The notes under the pieces: model-generated | Databases searched by the model: none | Told to the model about the DNA's origin: nothing | The model's input: only the letters and a program-made list of their open reading frames with translations | Shown: positions 34,778 through 45,000 of the stretch, one piece after another | How the letters are laid out: each line of letters opens with the position of its first letter | How positions within the stretch are numbered: the first letter of the stretch is position 1 | Assembly (NCBI RefSeq): GCF_004123905.1 | Contig: NZ_MZXW01000050.1 | Location: 62,001-126,000 of the forward strand | Direction of reading: 5' to 3' | Length of the DNA stretch: 64,000 nucleotides | Source of the DNA: Bradyrhizobium betae | Lineage (GTDB): Bacteria > Pseudomonadota > Alphaproteobacteria > Rhizobiales > Xanthobacteraceae | Made by a program: the position numbers and the translations under genes

Positions 34778-35208
34778 TGGGGCGACGCTAGGGTGCCATT
34801 TCGGAAGTGCGGCTCCAATGAAAATGTCGAGAGCCTAGAGGAACATTTTGCCGCGCGCCGTCTCTGGGCTCCCGGTCTGGGGATCCTGAGGTGAAAACGC
34901 CTTCCCCGCGATTCATAGTAGAGCTTGGTAGGAGCGTCGCTTGATGCCGTCACGCGCCGAAGGCCTCCGCGATCGCGCAGCTTGCTTCGCGGCGGGGCCC
35001 GTCATTCCTCGGCCGAGCTAACCACCAATTGACCCCGAAACCCCGTGAACAAACGACGATAAAGGTGGTCAATCGCGAGCCATTGTTTTTGTCGATCTTT
35101 TCGCTTGCTATTTGCGTTCGGGACGCAGGGCTCGCGGGTCAGCAGGACGCGCCTTGCGATTTACAATTCAATCATAACCTATTGACCTATATAGCTCCGG
35201 TGAGGCGG

Positions 35209-35246
35209 TCTTTTACAGCTAAGTGCCTGTAGTTGTGTGTAAAAGA
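35209..35246. repeat. Inverted repeat beside the right attachment site
   Basis: TCTTTTACA (35209-35217) and TGTAAAAGA (35238-35246) form 9-bp arms, 20 bp apart, ending 15 bp before the tRNA-derived repeat. Could be integrase or excisionase arm sites, or a small hairpin. Confidence 0.45.
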
Positions 35247-35261
35247 TCGGACTCTCAATCA

Positions 35262-35297
35262 GCGGGTCCCAGGTTCGAGCCCTGGTGCGCCCACCAA
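35262..35297 (+). repeat. Attachment site: 36-bp tRNA 3'-end repeat, right copy
   Basis: Identical to 16946-16981. Here the tRNA-like match continues upstream with GACTCTCAATCA, close to the anticodon arm of a tRNA-Lys(CUU) gene (GACTCTTAATCA by recall), but no D arm or 5' acceptor strand is present. So this is a partial tRNA copy, marking the right end of the island. CTTTTCAATA at 35299-35308 repeats the sequence found after the left copy. Confidence 0.9.
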
Positions 35298-35476
35298 GCT
35301 TTTCAATAGCTTAGGGGTTTTCGCGGTTGTCGCTCCGGCAGACGTCGTATCGCTGATTCGACAAGCCGGCTGCCATTGTTCTCTCGTCGCTTTCCGGCAC
35401 CGGAAATGGGCGATTTCCGAACGCGCTTTGCATAGGTCGGGTAAGAAGGTCGCGCTGATACCGGCGGAGAGAACCG

Positions 35477-36646
35477 ATTCCCCAACTCATATTCGGCCTG
35501 ATCTATCTGCTGATCCTGACCCGCTTCCTATGGCCGATCGATTTGCCGCTCTGGGTCAAGATCGTGGTCGCCGTGCTTGCATTGGCGGCCTTGCAGTTTC
35601 ATCGGTGGAGCGAGCTCTCGTCGGGCTCCGTGTTTTCTCCCGAGTTTCCACGTCCGGTGGTCGCCCTCTTCAACTGGGCGTTCGGCGCAATCGTTTTGCT
35701 GGCGTTGCTGCTGCTGGCGCTCGATGTCGGGCTTTTGCTCGCAATCCCATTCAATGGCGGCCTCGTGAGTGTGCCCGACGACGTCCGCTATGGCTTGGCT
35801 GCGTTGGCCGCGCTCTCGGCCGCGATCGGCGTCCAGCAGGCGATGCGGATTCCGCCGCTCAAGGATGTCGAAATCGCGATCCGGGGGCTTCCACGCCAGT
35901 TCGACGGCTACACCATTCTGCAACTCACCGATCTTCACATCAGCCGCCTGTTTCCCGCGGCATGGGCGCGCGCGGTCGTTGAGCGGTCGAACGCGCTGGG
36001 TGTGGACCTGATCGCGATTACCGGAGACCTGATCGATGGAACGCACGATGCGCGACGCGCCGACATCGAGCCGTTGCGGGACTTGAGGGCAACGGATGGA
36101 GTTCATGTGATCTCCGGCAATCACGAGTACATTTTCGGCTACAGCACGTGGATGGCGCACTTTGCCGCGTTGGGGCTGCTGTCGCTGGAGAACAGGCACA
36201 TCGTTCTCGATCGCAATGGCGGCAAGCTGGTCATCGCCGGCATCACCGACCGGGCAACGCGCCGGAGAGGTCATCACGTCCGCGATCTTGCTGCAGTCCT
36301 TGATGGTGCACCCAAAGACGCCCCGGTCATCCTGCTTGACCACCAGCCGAGCGATGCGCGGCACGCCGCCAAACTCGGCGTAGCCGTGCAATTGTCCGGA
36401 CATACGCACGGCGGATTGATCATGGGTCTAGACCGCCTGGCCGCACCCGCGAACGCAGGCTACGTCTCGGGCCGGTACGACGTGGACGGGATGACGCTCT
36501 ACGTGAATAACGGTACTGCGCTATGGCCAGGCTTCGCGCTGCGGCTCGGTCGCCCATCCGAGTTGACGCGGATCACGTTGCGTCAGGCCCCCCGGGAAGC
36601 GACCGGGCTTGAAGGGCACGAAATGGAAGTGAGCCGAATTGATTGA
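35477..36646 (+). CDS. Membrane-anchored calcineurin-like metallophosphoesterase
   Basis: The metallophosphoesterase motifs are in order: LQLTDLHIS, ITGDLIDG, VISGNHEY and SGHTHGG, the binuclear metal site of the YaeI-like membrane phosphoesterases (UDP-diacylglucosamine or lipid-type substrates). Two or three membrane segments fill the first ~110 residues. The first conventional in-frame start is TTG 35543, but coding-like hydrophobic sequence (LIFGLIYLLILTRFLWP) continues upstream to an ATT at 35477, which has GGAGAGAA 7 bp before it. I use the ATT, with moderate confidence. First gene after the island. Confidence 0.82.
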   Translation: MPQLIFGLIYLLILTRFLWPIDLPLWVKIVVAVLALAALQFHRWSELSSGSVFSPEFPRPVVALFNWAFGAIVLLALLLLALDVGLLLAIPFNGGLVSVPDDVRYGLAALAALSAAIGVQQAMRIPPLKDVEIAIRGLPRQFDGYTILQLTDLHISRLFPAAWARAVVERSNALGVDLIAITGDLIDGTHDARRADIEPLRDLRATDGVHVISGNHEYIFGYSTWMAHFAALGLLSLENRHIVLDRNGGKLVIAGITDRATRRRGHHVRDLAAVLDGAPKDAPVILLDHQPSDARHAAKLGVAVQLSGHTHGGLIMGLDRLAAPANAGYVSGRYDVDGMTLYVNNGTALWPGFALRLGRPSELTRITLRQAPREATGLEGHEMEVSRID

Positions 36647-38207
36647 ACAGGGATACGACACGATCATCATCGGCGGAGGTTCCGCCGGAGCGACGCTGGC
36701 CGCGCGCCTCAGCGAAGATCCAGCGCATCGTGTGCTGCTGCTCGAGGCCGGGCAAGATCTCCGCACCGCGACCACGCCGGAACACATCCGCATTCCGAAC
36801 CCGATGCGCGCCATCGGTGATGACGACTTCCGCTGGCCGAAGCTGCTGGCGCGACGCACCGAGCGGCAGCCGCCGCTGCTGCTCTGGCGTGGCCGCGCCC
36901 TGGGTGGCAGCTCGACCATCAATGGCCAGATCGCGATCCGCGCCGTGCCCGACGACCTCGACCGCTGGGCGGCCGCGGGCTGCACTGGCTGGTCATGGGA
37001 CGAGATGCTGCCTTATTTCTGCAAGCTCGAGACCGACAAGAATTTCCCCGACGCACCCTATCATGGTGATCGCGGTCCGATCCCGGTGTATCGCGCTCCG
37101 ATCCCGGATTGGGGCAATGTCGACCGGGCGCTGCGCGCCTCGGCGCTCGGCCTCGGCTATGGCTGGTGTGAGGACCACAACGCGCCCACAGGCACCGGCG
37201 TCTCGCCCTATGCCATCAACAGCGAGTCTGGCTTACGGATCTCCACCAATGACGGCTATCTGGAGCCGGCGCGCGGTCGCGCCAACCTCGACATCGTCGG
37301 TCACGCCTTGGTCGACACCATCACCTTCGAAGGCAACCGGCTGCACGCCAGCGGCGTCCGGGTCCGCGTGAACGGCCAATTCTTTGCGCCCCGCGCGACG
37401 CGCGAGGTGATCCTCTGCGCCGGCGCCATCCATTCGCCGGCCATCCTGCAGCGTTCCGGCATTGGGCCTGTCGCCCTGCTGGAGAAGCTTGGCATCCCCA
37501 TCCGCGCGGACTTGCCGGTGGGCGAGAATTTGCTGGACCATCCGATCGTCAACGCGCTGCTGCATTTGCGTGAAGACAGCCAGGTCAGCACCCTGATGCA
37601 CCGGCATACCAATTGCTGCCTGCGCTATTCGTCAGGTCTCGCAGGCGCCGGCGACAACGACATGATCATGATCGCCGGAAATCTCGCCCGCTCGTCGAAA
37701 TCGATGGTTGAGGTCACGCTCGGACGCATCGCCGTGTCTGTCTATCAAGCTTTCAGCCAAGGCCACGTCCGCATCGTGACTGTTGACCCCGAGGTCGATC
37801 CTGAAGTCGAGGAACGCATGCTGTCTGACCCCAGCGATCTCCTGCGCATGCGCGACGGCGTCCGCCGACTGCGTGATATCTGTCTGCAGCCTGCGGTGAC
37901 CGATATCGCCGACCGCGTCGATTATGGCGCCAGCGGACGCTCCATGGACGAGCCGTTCAGCGACGCGGAGCTGGATGACTGGTTATTGGCCGAGTGTAGC
38001 GACGCGCAGCACGCCAGCGGCACCTGTCGCATGGGCGCGCCGGACGATGTGCGCTCGGTCGTCGATCCCGAATGCCGGGTGATCGGATGCACGGGATTGC
38101 GAGTCATCGATGCCTCGATCATGCCGGAGGTTCCGCGCGCCAACACGCATTTGACCACGGTCGCGATCGCGGAGCGCATGGCGGGCCGGCTGAAGGGCGC
38201 GAGATAA
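36639..38207 (+). CDS. GMC-family FAD-dependent oxidoreductase (choline/alcohol dehydrogenase-like)
   Basis: 522 residues from a TTG that overlaps the phosphoesterase end by 8 bp; GGAAGTGAG lies upstream. FAD-binding GGGSAGATLAARLSED, then GRALGGSSTINGQIAIR (GMC signature 1), GAIHSPAILQRSGIGP (signature 2) and the C-terminal HASGTCRMG with the catalytic His, and VIDASIMPEVPRANTH. Probable oxidation of a primary alcohol. Two adjacent cysteines at NCCLRY are unusual. Substrate not predictable. Confidence 0.9.
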   Translation: MIEQGYDTIIIGGGSAGATLAARLSEDPAHRVLLLEAGQDLRTATTPEHIRIPNPMRAIGDDDFRWPKLLARRTERQPPLLLWRGRALGGSSTINGQIAIRAVPDDLDRWAAAGCTGWSWDEMLPYFCKLETDKNFPDAPYHGDRGPIPVYRAPIPDWGNVDRALRASALGLGYGWCEDHNAPTGTGVSPYAINSESGLRISTNDGYLEPARGRANLDIVGHALVDTITFEGNRLHASGVRVRVNGQFFAPRATREVILCAGAIHSPAILQRSGIGPVALLEKLGIPIRADLPVGENLLDHPIVNALLHLREDSQVSTLMHRHTNCCLRYSSGLAGAGDNDMIMIAGNLARSSKSMVEVTLGRIAVSVYQAFSQGHVRIVTVDPEVDPEVEERMLSDPSDLLRMRDGVRRLRDICLQPAVTDIADRVDYGASGRSMDEPFSDAELDDWLLAECSDAQHASGTCRMGAPDDVRSVVDPECRVIGCTGLRVIDASIMPEVPRANTHLTTVAIAERMAGRLKGAR

Positions 38208-38231
38208 AAGGCATGGGCTCGATCTGAAAGC

Positions 38232-39653
38232 TCACCGCTCGCGCAGGCTCTCCTGGCTGTAGCGGACCAGCGGCGAGAGCACATAGGAGATGATGTGGCG
38301 GGAGCCGGTCTTGATCTCCACCGTCACCGCCATGCCGGGTGTGAGGTTGACCGTTCGTCCGTCGATGTCCATCTGGGCGCGGTCGAGCGAGACGCGGGCG
38401 GAGTAGACCAGCTCCTGGCCCTTGGGCTCGCTGGACGCGGTGTCGGTGCCGGCGGGGGCGTCGCCCGGCTTTTCCGGCGGCTTCTGGCGGACGATGGCGT
38501 CCTGGGAGACGCTGAGCACCTTGCCCTGGCGCAGGCCGTAGCGGGTGAAGCTGAAGGTGTCGACCTTGATCGCGGCTTCCTCGCCGGGAGTGACGAAGCC
38601 GATGTCCTTGTTCGAGATCATCGCTTCGATCTCGAGGCCGCCTGAGGTCGGCACCACCACCATCAGCGTCTGCGCCGGCGTCACGACCCCGCCGACCGAG
38701 TGCACGGCGAGCTGCTGGACTATGCCATCCTCCTGCGCGGCGAGACGCAGCAGGCTGGTGCGCTGCTCGGCCTTGACGATGTCCTGGCGCAGGCCGGCCG
38801 CCTTCTGCTCGGCTTTCGCAAGCTCATCGAACAGGCCGCGCTGATATTCGGCCTCGGTGCGCCGCAACGTCTCCTCGATGCCTCCGACTGCAGCATCGGC
38901 CTCGGCATAATGGCTCTTCTGGACCAGCAATTCCTGCTGTTGTGCGACCAGATCCTGCGTCTCGGTCAGGTATTGTAATTTCGAGCCGAACTCGCGATCG
39001 ACGAGATATTTTCGCACGTCGACGCGCTGCTGCATGATCGGGATCAGCGCGCTGATCTTGCCGACCGTGGCCTCGGTGGTCGAACGCTCCGCTTTCTTCT
39101 GCGTACCCTGCCATTCGAGCGAGGTGACCTTGGCGGCCTGTTCGGCGGTCTGCGAGGCCAGGAAGCGCTTTGCGGTGCGGATCTGCTCGGCGGTCGCGCG
39201 CGCGGGTGGGGTGAACTTGGCGGGATCGCCGCCGGCGAGCGCTGCGTGCAGGCGCGCGATGTCGAGCTCGCTCGCAAGCAGATCGCTCTGGAGATGGCCG
39301 AGCTCGGCCTGGCTCATGGTGGGATCGAGCTCGATCAGGAGGTCGCCCGCCTTGACGCGCTGGCCGTCCTGCACGTGGATCGCGCGGACGACTGCGGTCT
39401 CGAACGGCTGGATCACCTTGGTGCGGCCATCGGGCACGATCTTGCCGGTCGCGGTGGCGATGATGTCGACGGTGCCGATGCTGGCCCACGCCAGCGCGAT
39501 CAGGAATACCGCCGAGATTGACGCGGAGATGGCGCGACCGATCGGCGAGGGCGGGGTCTCCACGATCTCGAGCGCCGCGGGGAGGAACTCAAGCTCGTCG
39601 CGCGTACGCGTCGGGCTGCGCAGCGCGGCGATCATTGCCTTAGCCGACTTCAT
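38232..39653 (-). CDS. Type I secretion membrane fusion protein (HlyD family)
   Basis: 473 residues. One N-terminal membrane helix (ISASISAVFLIALAWASIGT), then the lipoyl-like half ATGKIVPDGRTKVIQPFET and HVQDGQRVKAGDLLIELDP, a long periplasmic coiled-coil (about residues 130-310) and the C-terminal beta domain with GLEIEAMISNKDIGFVTPGEE. It bridges the ABC exporter to an outer-membrane TolC-type protein, which is not in the window. Overlaps the exporter gene by 14 bp. Confidence 0.93.
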   Translation of the reverse strand: MKSAKAMIAALRSPTRTRDELEFLPAALEIVETPPSPIGRAISASISAVFLIALAWASIGTVDIIATATGKIVPDGRTKVIQPFETAVVRAIHVQDGQRVKAGDLLIELDPTMSQAELGHLQSDLLASELDIARLHAALAGGDPAKFTPPARATAEQIRTAKRFLASQTAEQAAKVTSLEWQGTQKKAERSTTEATVGKISALIPIMQQRVDVRKYLVDREFGSKLQYLTETQDLVAQQQELLVQKSHYAEADAAVGGIEETLRRTEAEYQRGLFDELAKAEQKAAGLRQDIVKAEQRTSLLRLAAQEDGIVQQLAVHSVGGVVTPAQTLMVVVPTSGGLEIEAMISNKDIGFVTPGEEAAIKVDTFSFTRYGLRQGKVLSVSQDAIVRQKPPEKPGDAPAGTDTASSEPKGQELVYSARVSLDRAQMDIDGRTVNLTPGMAVTVEIKTGSRHIISYVLSPLVRYSQESLRER

Positions 39654-41838
39654 GGATGCCTGCCTGTACCCGGTGCAGCGTGGCGTAGCGGCCGCCGCTG
39701 CGGATCAACTGGTCGTGCGAGCCGTCCTCGACGATGCGGCCGCGCTCGACGGTGATGATGCGGTCGGCGGTGCGCACGGTCGAGAGACGATGGGCGATGA
39801 TCAGCACGGTGCGGCCCGCGGTGATCTCGCGCATGTTCTGCTGGATGATGCGCTCGCTCTCATAGTCGAGCGCGGACGTGGCTTCGTCGAAGATGAGGAC
39901 GCGCGGATTGGTGGTCAGCGCGCGTGCGATCGCGATGCGCTGGCGCTGGCCGCCGGAGAGCGTGCTGCCGCGCTCGCCGATCACCGTGTCGTAGCCGTCC
40001 TGGAGCTCGAGAATGAACTCGTGCGCACCGGCGAGCTTTGCCGCGGCGACGACGCGCTCCATCGGCAGGGCGGGATCGGCGAGAGCGATGTTGTCGCGCA
40101 CCGAGCGGTTGAACAGCATGTTCTCCTGGAGCACCACGCCGACCTGCCGGCGCAACCAGGTCGGATCGATCGCGGCAAGATCGTTGCCGTCGACCAGCAC
40201 GCGGCCGGCCTCGGGCAGATAAAGACGCTGGATCAGCTTGCCGAGCGTGCTCTTGCCGGAGCCGGAGGTGCCGACGATGCCGACGATCTGGCCGGCCGGA
40301 ATCTTCAGATTGATATCGCTCAGGATCTGCGGACCGTCGACGCGGTAGCGGAAGCCGACATGCTCGAAGGTGATGTCGCCGCGAATGGCAGGCAGCGCCG
40401 CGCGGCCGGTGCGATGGGTCGGCTCGGGCACCGTGTTGAGGATGTCGCCGAGGCGCTCGACCGAGAGCCGGGCCTGGTGGAAATCCTGCCACAGCTGGGC
40501 GAGCCGCAGCACCGGCGCGGTGACGCGGCCCGACAGCATGTTGAAGGCAACCAGCTCGCCGACGGTGAGGTTGCCGTCGATCACGAGCTTGGCGCCGAAA
40601 TAGAGCAGCAGCGCCATGTTGATCTTGCTGACGAACTGCACCGCCTGGCTCGCGACATTGCCGAGATTGACGACGCGGAAGCTGGAGGCAACGTAGCCGG
40701 CGAGCTGCTCTTCCCAGCGTTTCTGCATCTGCGGTTCGACCGCCATCGCCTTGAGGGCTTCGACGCCGGTGACGCTCTCGACCAGGAAGGACTGGTTCTC
40801 CGCGCCGCGCTTGAATTTTTCGTCGAGACGGTAGCGGAACAGCGGCGTGGCACCGGCCGAGATCACGATGTAGAGCGGGAACGAGGCCAGCACGATCGCG
40901 GTCAGCAGCGGCGAGTAGAACGCCATCAGGCCGAGGAAAACGAAGGTGAAGAAGAGGTCGATCACCAGCGTTAGCGCCGAGCCAGTGATGAAATTGCGCA
41001 GGTTCTCGAGCTCGCGCACCCGCGCCACGGTGTCGCCGACCCGCCGCGCCTGGAAATAGGACAGCGGCAGCGCCAGCAGATGGTGGAACAGCCGCGCGCC
41101 GAGCTCGACGTCGATGCGGTTCGTGGTGTGCGAGAACAGATAGGTGCGAAGCGCGCCGAGCACGACCTCGAAGATCGAGATCGCGATGATGCCGGCGACC
41201 AGCACATCCAGCGTGCCGAGGCTGCGGTGTACCAGCACCTTGTCGATCACCACCTGGAAGAACAGCGGCGAAACCAGCGCGAAGATCTGCAGGAAGAACG
41301 AGGCGAGCAGCACCTCGCCGAGCAGGCCGCGATAGCGGTTGATCGCGCCCATGAACCAGGTGATGTCGAAGCGCCGCGACAAATCGGCAAGGCCCGCGCG
41401 CTTGGTCATCAGCACGATGCGGCCGTCCCAGATCACCTCGAACTGGGCCTTGGTCAGCATCTGCGGGCGCGGCGAGCCCGGATATTGCACGATCGCCTTG
41501 CCGTCACCGGCTTTGCCCAGGATCAAGAAGCCGCCGTCACGCAGGGGGACGATGGCCGGCAGCGGCGTTTTGTCGAGCCGGTCCCAGCTCGTCCTGACGA
41601 GGCGCGCCTTGATGTCGAACTGCCTGGTACAGCGCAGCATCTCGGTGGTGCGGATCTCGGCGCCGCCGAACTGATGGCGGATCTGCTCGGGGTCGGCGGG
41701 CACGCCGAGGAACTGGAGCATCATGACGAGCGCGGTCAGGCCGGGATCGGCCGGCGGCTTCGGAACGGCCTGGACCGGCGGCTCCTTCGGCAGCTCTTGG
41801 GCGGCCGGATCCCGTGAAATGGTCTCGTTCAGGCTCAT
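39640..41838 (-). CDS. Type I secretion ABC exporter with C39-like domain (HlyB family)
   Basis: About 732 residues from ATG 41838 (GTG 41847 possible). An N-terminal C39-peptidase-like domain (residues ~30-150, GLTALVMMLQFLGVPADPEQ) has no catalytic Cys, as in HlyB, so it holds substrate rather than cutting it. Six membrane segments follow (~160-440), then the nucleotide-binding domain: GTSGSGKST, LSGGQRQRI, VLIFDEATSALD and the switch His in IIAHRLSTVR. Likely exports the 1,127-residue repeat protein encoded just upstream on the same strand. Confidence 0.94.
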   Translation of the reverse strand: MSLNETISRDPAAQELPKEPPVQAVPKPPADPGLTALVMMLQFLGVPADPEQIRHQFGGAEIRTTEMLRCTRQFDIKARLVRTSWDRLDKTPLPAIVPLRDGGFLILGKAGDGKAIVQYPGSPRPQMLTKAQFEVIWDGRIVLMTKRAGLADLSRRFDITWFMGAINRYRGLLGEVLLASFFLQIFALVSPLFFQVVIDKVLVHRSLGTLDVLVAGIIAISIFEVVLGALRTYLFSHTTNRIDVELGARLFHHLLALPLSYFQARRVGDTVARVRELENLRNFITGSALTLVIDLFFTFVFLGLMAFYSPLLTAIVLASFPLYIVISAGATPLFRYRLDEKFKRGAENQSFLVESVTGVEALKAMAVEPQMQKRWEEQLAGYVASSFRVVNLGNVASQAVQFVSKINMALLLYFGAKLVIDGNLTVGELVAFNMLSGRVTAPVLRLAQLWQDFHQARLSVERLGDILNTVPEPTHRTGRAALPAIRGDITFEHVGFRYRVDGPQILSDINLKIPAGQIVGIVGTSGSGKSTLGKLIQRLYLPEAGRVLVDGNDLAAIDPTWLRRQVGVVLQENMLFNRSVRDNIALADPALPMERVVAAAKLAGAHEFILELQDGYDTVIGERGSTLSGGQRQRIAIARALTTNPRVLIFDEATSALDYESERIIQQNMREITAGRTVLIIAHRLSTVRTADRIITVERGRIVEDGSHDQLIRSGGRYATLHRVQAGIHEVG

Positions 41839-42086
41839 CGGCAGCACATTTCAGCAAGGTCTCGGTCCGGCGATCTCACGGACAGCTGTCCCGCCGGCCG
41901 GCGGGGCGGGGCGATAGCTAGCGCGGCTATGTTACGGTTTGATAACTATGTCAGACTGCTCACATAATTCGTGAATTTGGTGAACGGCGCGGGCGGAATA
42001 TGAAAGCGGCGGGAGCTGGTGAGCTCCCGCCGCGGTCGCAAGGCGCATCGGGCTGCCCCCGATGCGCCAGGCTCGTGTTGGCTGGC

Positions 42087-45000
42087 TCAGCCGTGGCTGG
42101 CGAGCTGCGGCTGCTGCTGCGTCGTGTCCTGGGACATGAGGCTCTCGATGCCGGCATCCGGAACGATGCTCGCCGACTGCTGCACCAGCAGCGACAGCGA
42201 GATCGCCGTGCCGCCATGACCGTCGTCGGCGACGTTGAACTCGGTGCCGGACTGCACGCCCGCGAACTGATAGGCAACCGTGCCCGAGTTCGTGGCCAGC
42301 GTCAGGGTCGAACCGTTGAAGGTGAACGAGGAGACCGACATGTTGAGCAGGTCGATCGTGTCGCCGACTTCGAAGTTCGACACCGTGCCGGTCAGGCCGG
42401 AGGCCTGGTCGAGCAGGAGGGTCGCCGCGCTGCCGGCAAAGTCGACGCCGTCAGCGGTGCCGCCGGCGGTGACATACTCGAAGCCGTTGATGAGGTGGGA
42501 GTCGTTCGTGACGCCACCGGCGCCGACGAAGAGCTGACCGCCGGCATTGACGGTGGTGTTGTTGGCGGTGCCGCCGACAAACTCGACGCCGCCGTTCAAC
42601 GTGGTGCCGGTCGCGAGACCACCGGTGGCCACGTCCTGGGTACCGCCGGCATTCACGATCGCGTTGTAGGCCGTGCCATCCTGGCCGATACGCTGGCTGC
42701 CGCCGCTATCGACAGTGGTCCCCGTGGCGACGCCGCCGCCGATGACCTGTTCGATACCGCCGTTGCCGATCGTGGTGCTGCTGGCGTTGCCGGCGACGTG
42801 GAGGAAGCCGCCGTCAACCGCCGTATTCGTGGCGGTCGCGCCGGTGGCGACATATTGCAGGCCGCCGGCGTTGATGACCGTGTCGATGGTCGTTCCGCCC
42901 GAGCCGACATAGGCCGAGCCGCCGTTCTGGATCACGGTGTGATAGGCGACGCCGCCGTCCAGCACCTGCTGATTGCCGCTGAGCGTCGTACCGCTGACGG
43001 TGGCCTGGTAGACGTCCTGGTAGCCGCCCGCCTTGACGGTCGTGTTGATCGCGCTGCCGCCGTAATAGACGTTCTGTGCGCCACCGCTCTCGACTGTCAC
43101 GTTGGCCGACACGCCACCGCTGAGCGCGTTGCCGTCGCCGACGGTGCTGCCGCTCGAGAAGCCGCCGACATACTGGAAGCCGCCGGCGATCACGGTGCCG
43201 GTGGCCTTGCCGCCGGCATCGACATACTGGAAGCCGCCGGTCTTGATCAGCGTGCCGTTCGCGATGCCGCTCGTGCCGACATACTGCCGGCCGCCGTTCT
43301 CGATCGTGGTGTCGGTGGCGGTGCCGTGCATCACCTGCTGATCACCGCTCAGGTCGGTGCCGATGACGGTCGCATACAGCACGCCCTGGTACCCGCCGGC
43401 CGCAACCGTCGTACCGGTCGCGGTGCCGCCGAAGTAGACGCGCTGGGTGCCGCCCGCCTGTACGGTCGTACCGACCGCCGAACCGTAGTCCAGCTGAACG
43501 CCGCCGTTGACGATGTTGGCGTGCTGCACGGTCGCGCCGGATTCAACGGTCAGCTGACCGCCGTTGCCGACGGTGATCTGGCTGGAGACGTTGCTGCCCG
43601 CGAGGACATCGAGCGTACCGCTGCCGCTGACGATGAAGCCCATCGCGGTCGCCGTCGATGCGTCGACCGAGATCGTGCCGGTCGAGACCACGGTCGGAGC
43701 CGCGAACGGGGCCGAGGTGCCGGTGTTGCCGGCCGCATCGGTCGCCTTGGCGCTGACATTGTTGGCGCCAGCGGACAACGTGACGCCGGAGAGGCTCCAG
43801 ATGCCGTTGCTGCCGGCCGTCGCGGTGCCCACCAGGGTGGCGCCGTCATAGATCGACACCAGCTGGCCAGCTTCGGTCGTGCCGCTCACCGTCACGGTCG
43901 GGAGGTTGCCGCCGTCGACGACCACGCCGGTCACTGCAACAGCGGGCGCAACCGTGTCGACGATCACGTTGATCGCGGTGGCAGCATCGCTCACGGCGCC
44001 GGTCGTGTCGGTGACCTTGGCCGTGATGGCGTGGGCCGCATTGCCGAGCACGCCGGTCTGGATGTCGACATAGCCGCGCGCGATGTCCGCGAGCGAGAGC
44101 GTCACGGCGGTGCCGATCGCGGTCTGGCCGTCGAACAGCTGCACGACGTCGCCGGCGAAGTTGCTGCCGGTGGCGATGCGGACCGTCAGGTTGGTGTCGT
44201 TGGTGCTGGCACCATTGGCAAGCGCGCCGGTGTTCGGCGAGACGTCGTCGGTGACCGAGACGATGGTCGGCGCGGTCGGGGTATTCGACAGGTTGAAGAT
44301 CTGCGCGGTGATGCCGTAGGCGGAGTTGTCGCCGAGGGTGTGGCTGAAGTCGGTCCAACTGATCACGAAGCCGCCGTTGGCGAGCGCCGCAACGTTCGGA
44401 TAGAGCTGGTTGCTGCTGGTCTGCGTGTTGACGATGTACTCGCCGCCGATCTTGCTGCCGGCCGCATCATAGACCTGCGCCTTGATGCCGGGGCCGCTGC
44501 CGTCGCCGGTGCCTTCGTCCGACCAGGTCACGACGAAGCCGCCGCCCTTCAGTGCGGTGATGCTCGAAAAGCCCTGGTTGCCGTCCGTCTGGGTGTTGAC
44601 CTGGAATTCCGCGCCGACCTTGACGCCGCCCGCGGTGAAGACCTGCGCACGGATCTCGCCGGCGGTGTCCTCGAAGCTGATGACGAAATTGCCGCCGGCA
44701 AGACCGGTCACGCCGGCTACCATGCGGTTGTTGTAGAAGGCGGTGTCGACGGTGAATTCGGAGCCGACCTTGGTCGCGCCGGTCGCGCCCGGGTGGAACA
44801 CCTGGCCGCGGACTTGCCAGTCGCCGGTGCGGAAGTCGTTCCAGGTGACGACGAAGTCGCCGTTGCTCAGCGTTGCGATCGAGGCACGCTCTTGATCGAA
44901 GCTCGGATTGGTCGAGTTGACGAGGAATTCGGAGCCGACCTTGGCACCGCTCGCGTCATAGACCTGCGCCTTGACGTCGGCGGCCGACGAGCCCTGGTTG

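Larger units (their letters stand above)
34503..35261. other. Gene-poor right end of the island
   Basis: About 760 bp without a convincing gene, apart from one weak small frame at 34622-34777. Base composition becomes more AT-rich near 35080-35250. It holds an inverted repeat next to the right attachment repeat. Confidence 0.5.
16946..35297. mobile_element. 18.3-kb tRNA-integrated genomic island with ureide/urea metabolism cargo
   Basis: Bounded by identical 36-bp tRNA 3'-end repeats in direct orientation. A decayed integrase C-terminus (17527-17811) lies next to the left repeat and points toward it, the usual layout of tRNA-targeting tyrosine-recombinase islands. Cargo: GntR regulator, ureidoglycolate lyase, allantoinase-like enzyme, ABC importer, oxidoreductases, GntP and urea permeases, urease operon, nickel permease. 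No intact integrase, excisionase or conjugation gene is present, so the island appears immobile by itself. Confidence 0.8.

Noticed and set aside
39034..40974. Plus-strand frame of 646 codons opposite the exporter and HlyD genes
   Set aside because: It spans two genes with well-known motifs on the other strand and shows no domain of its own.
42290..43620. CRISPR array or DNA satellite in the repetitive part
   Set aside because: The periodicity is protein-level with diverged DNA and no spacer/repeat structure.
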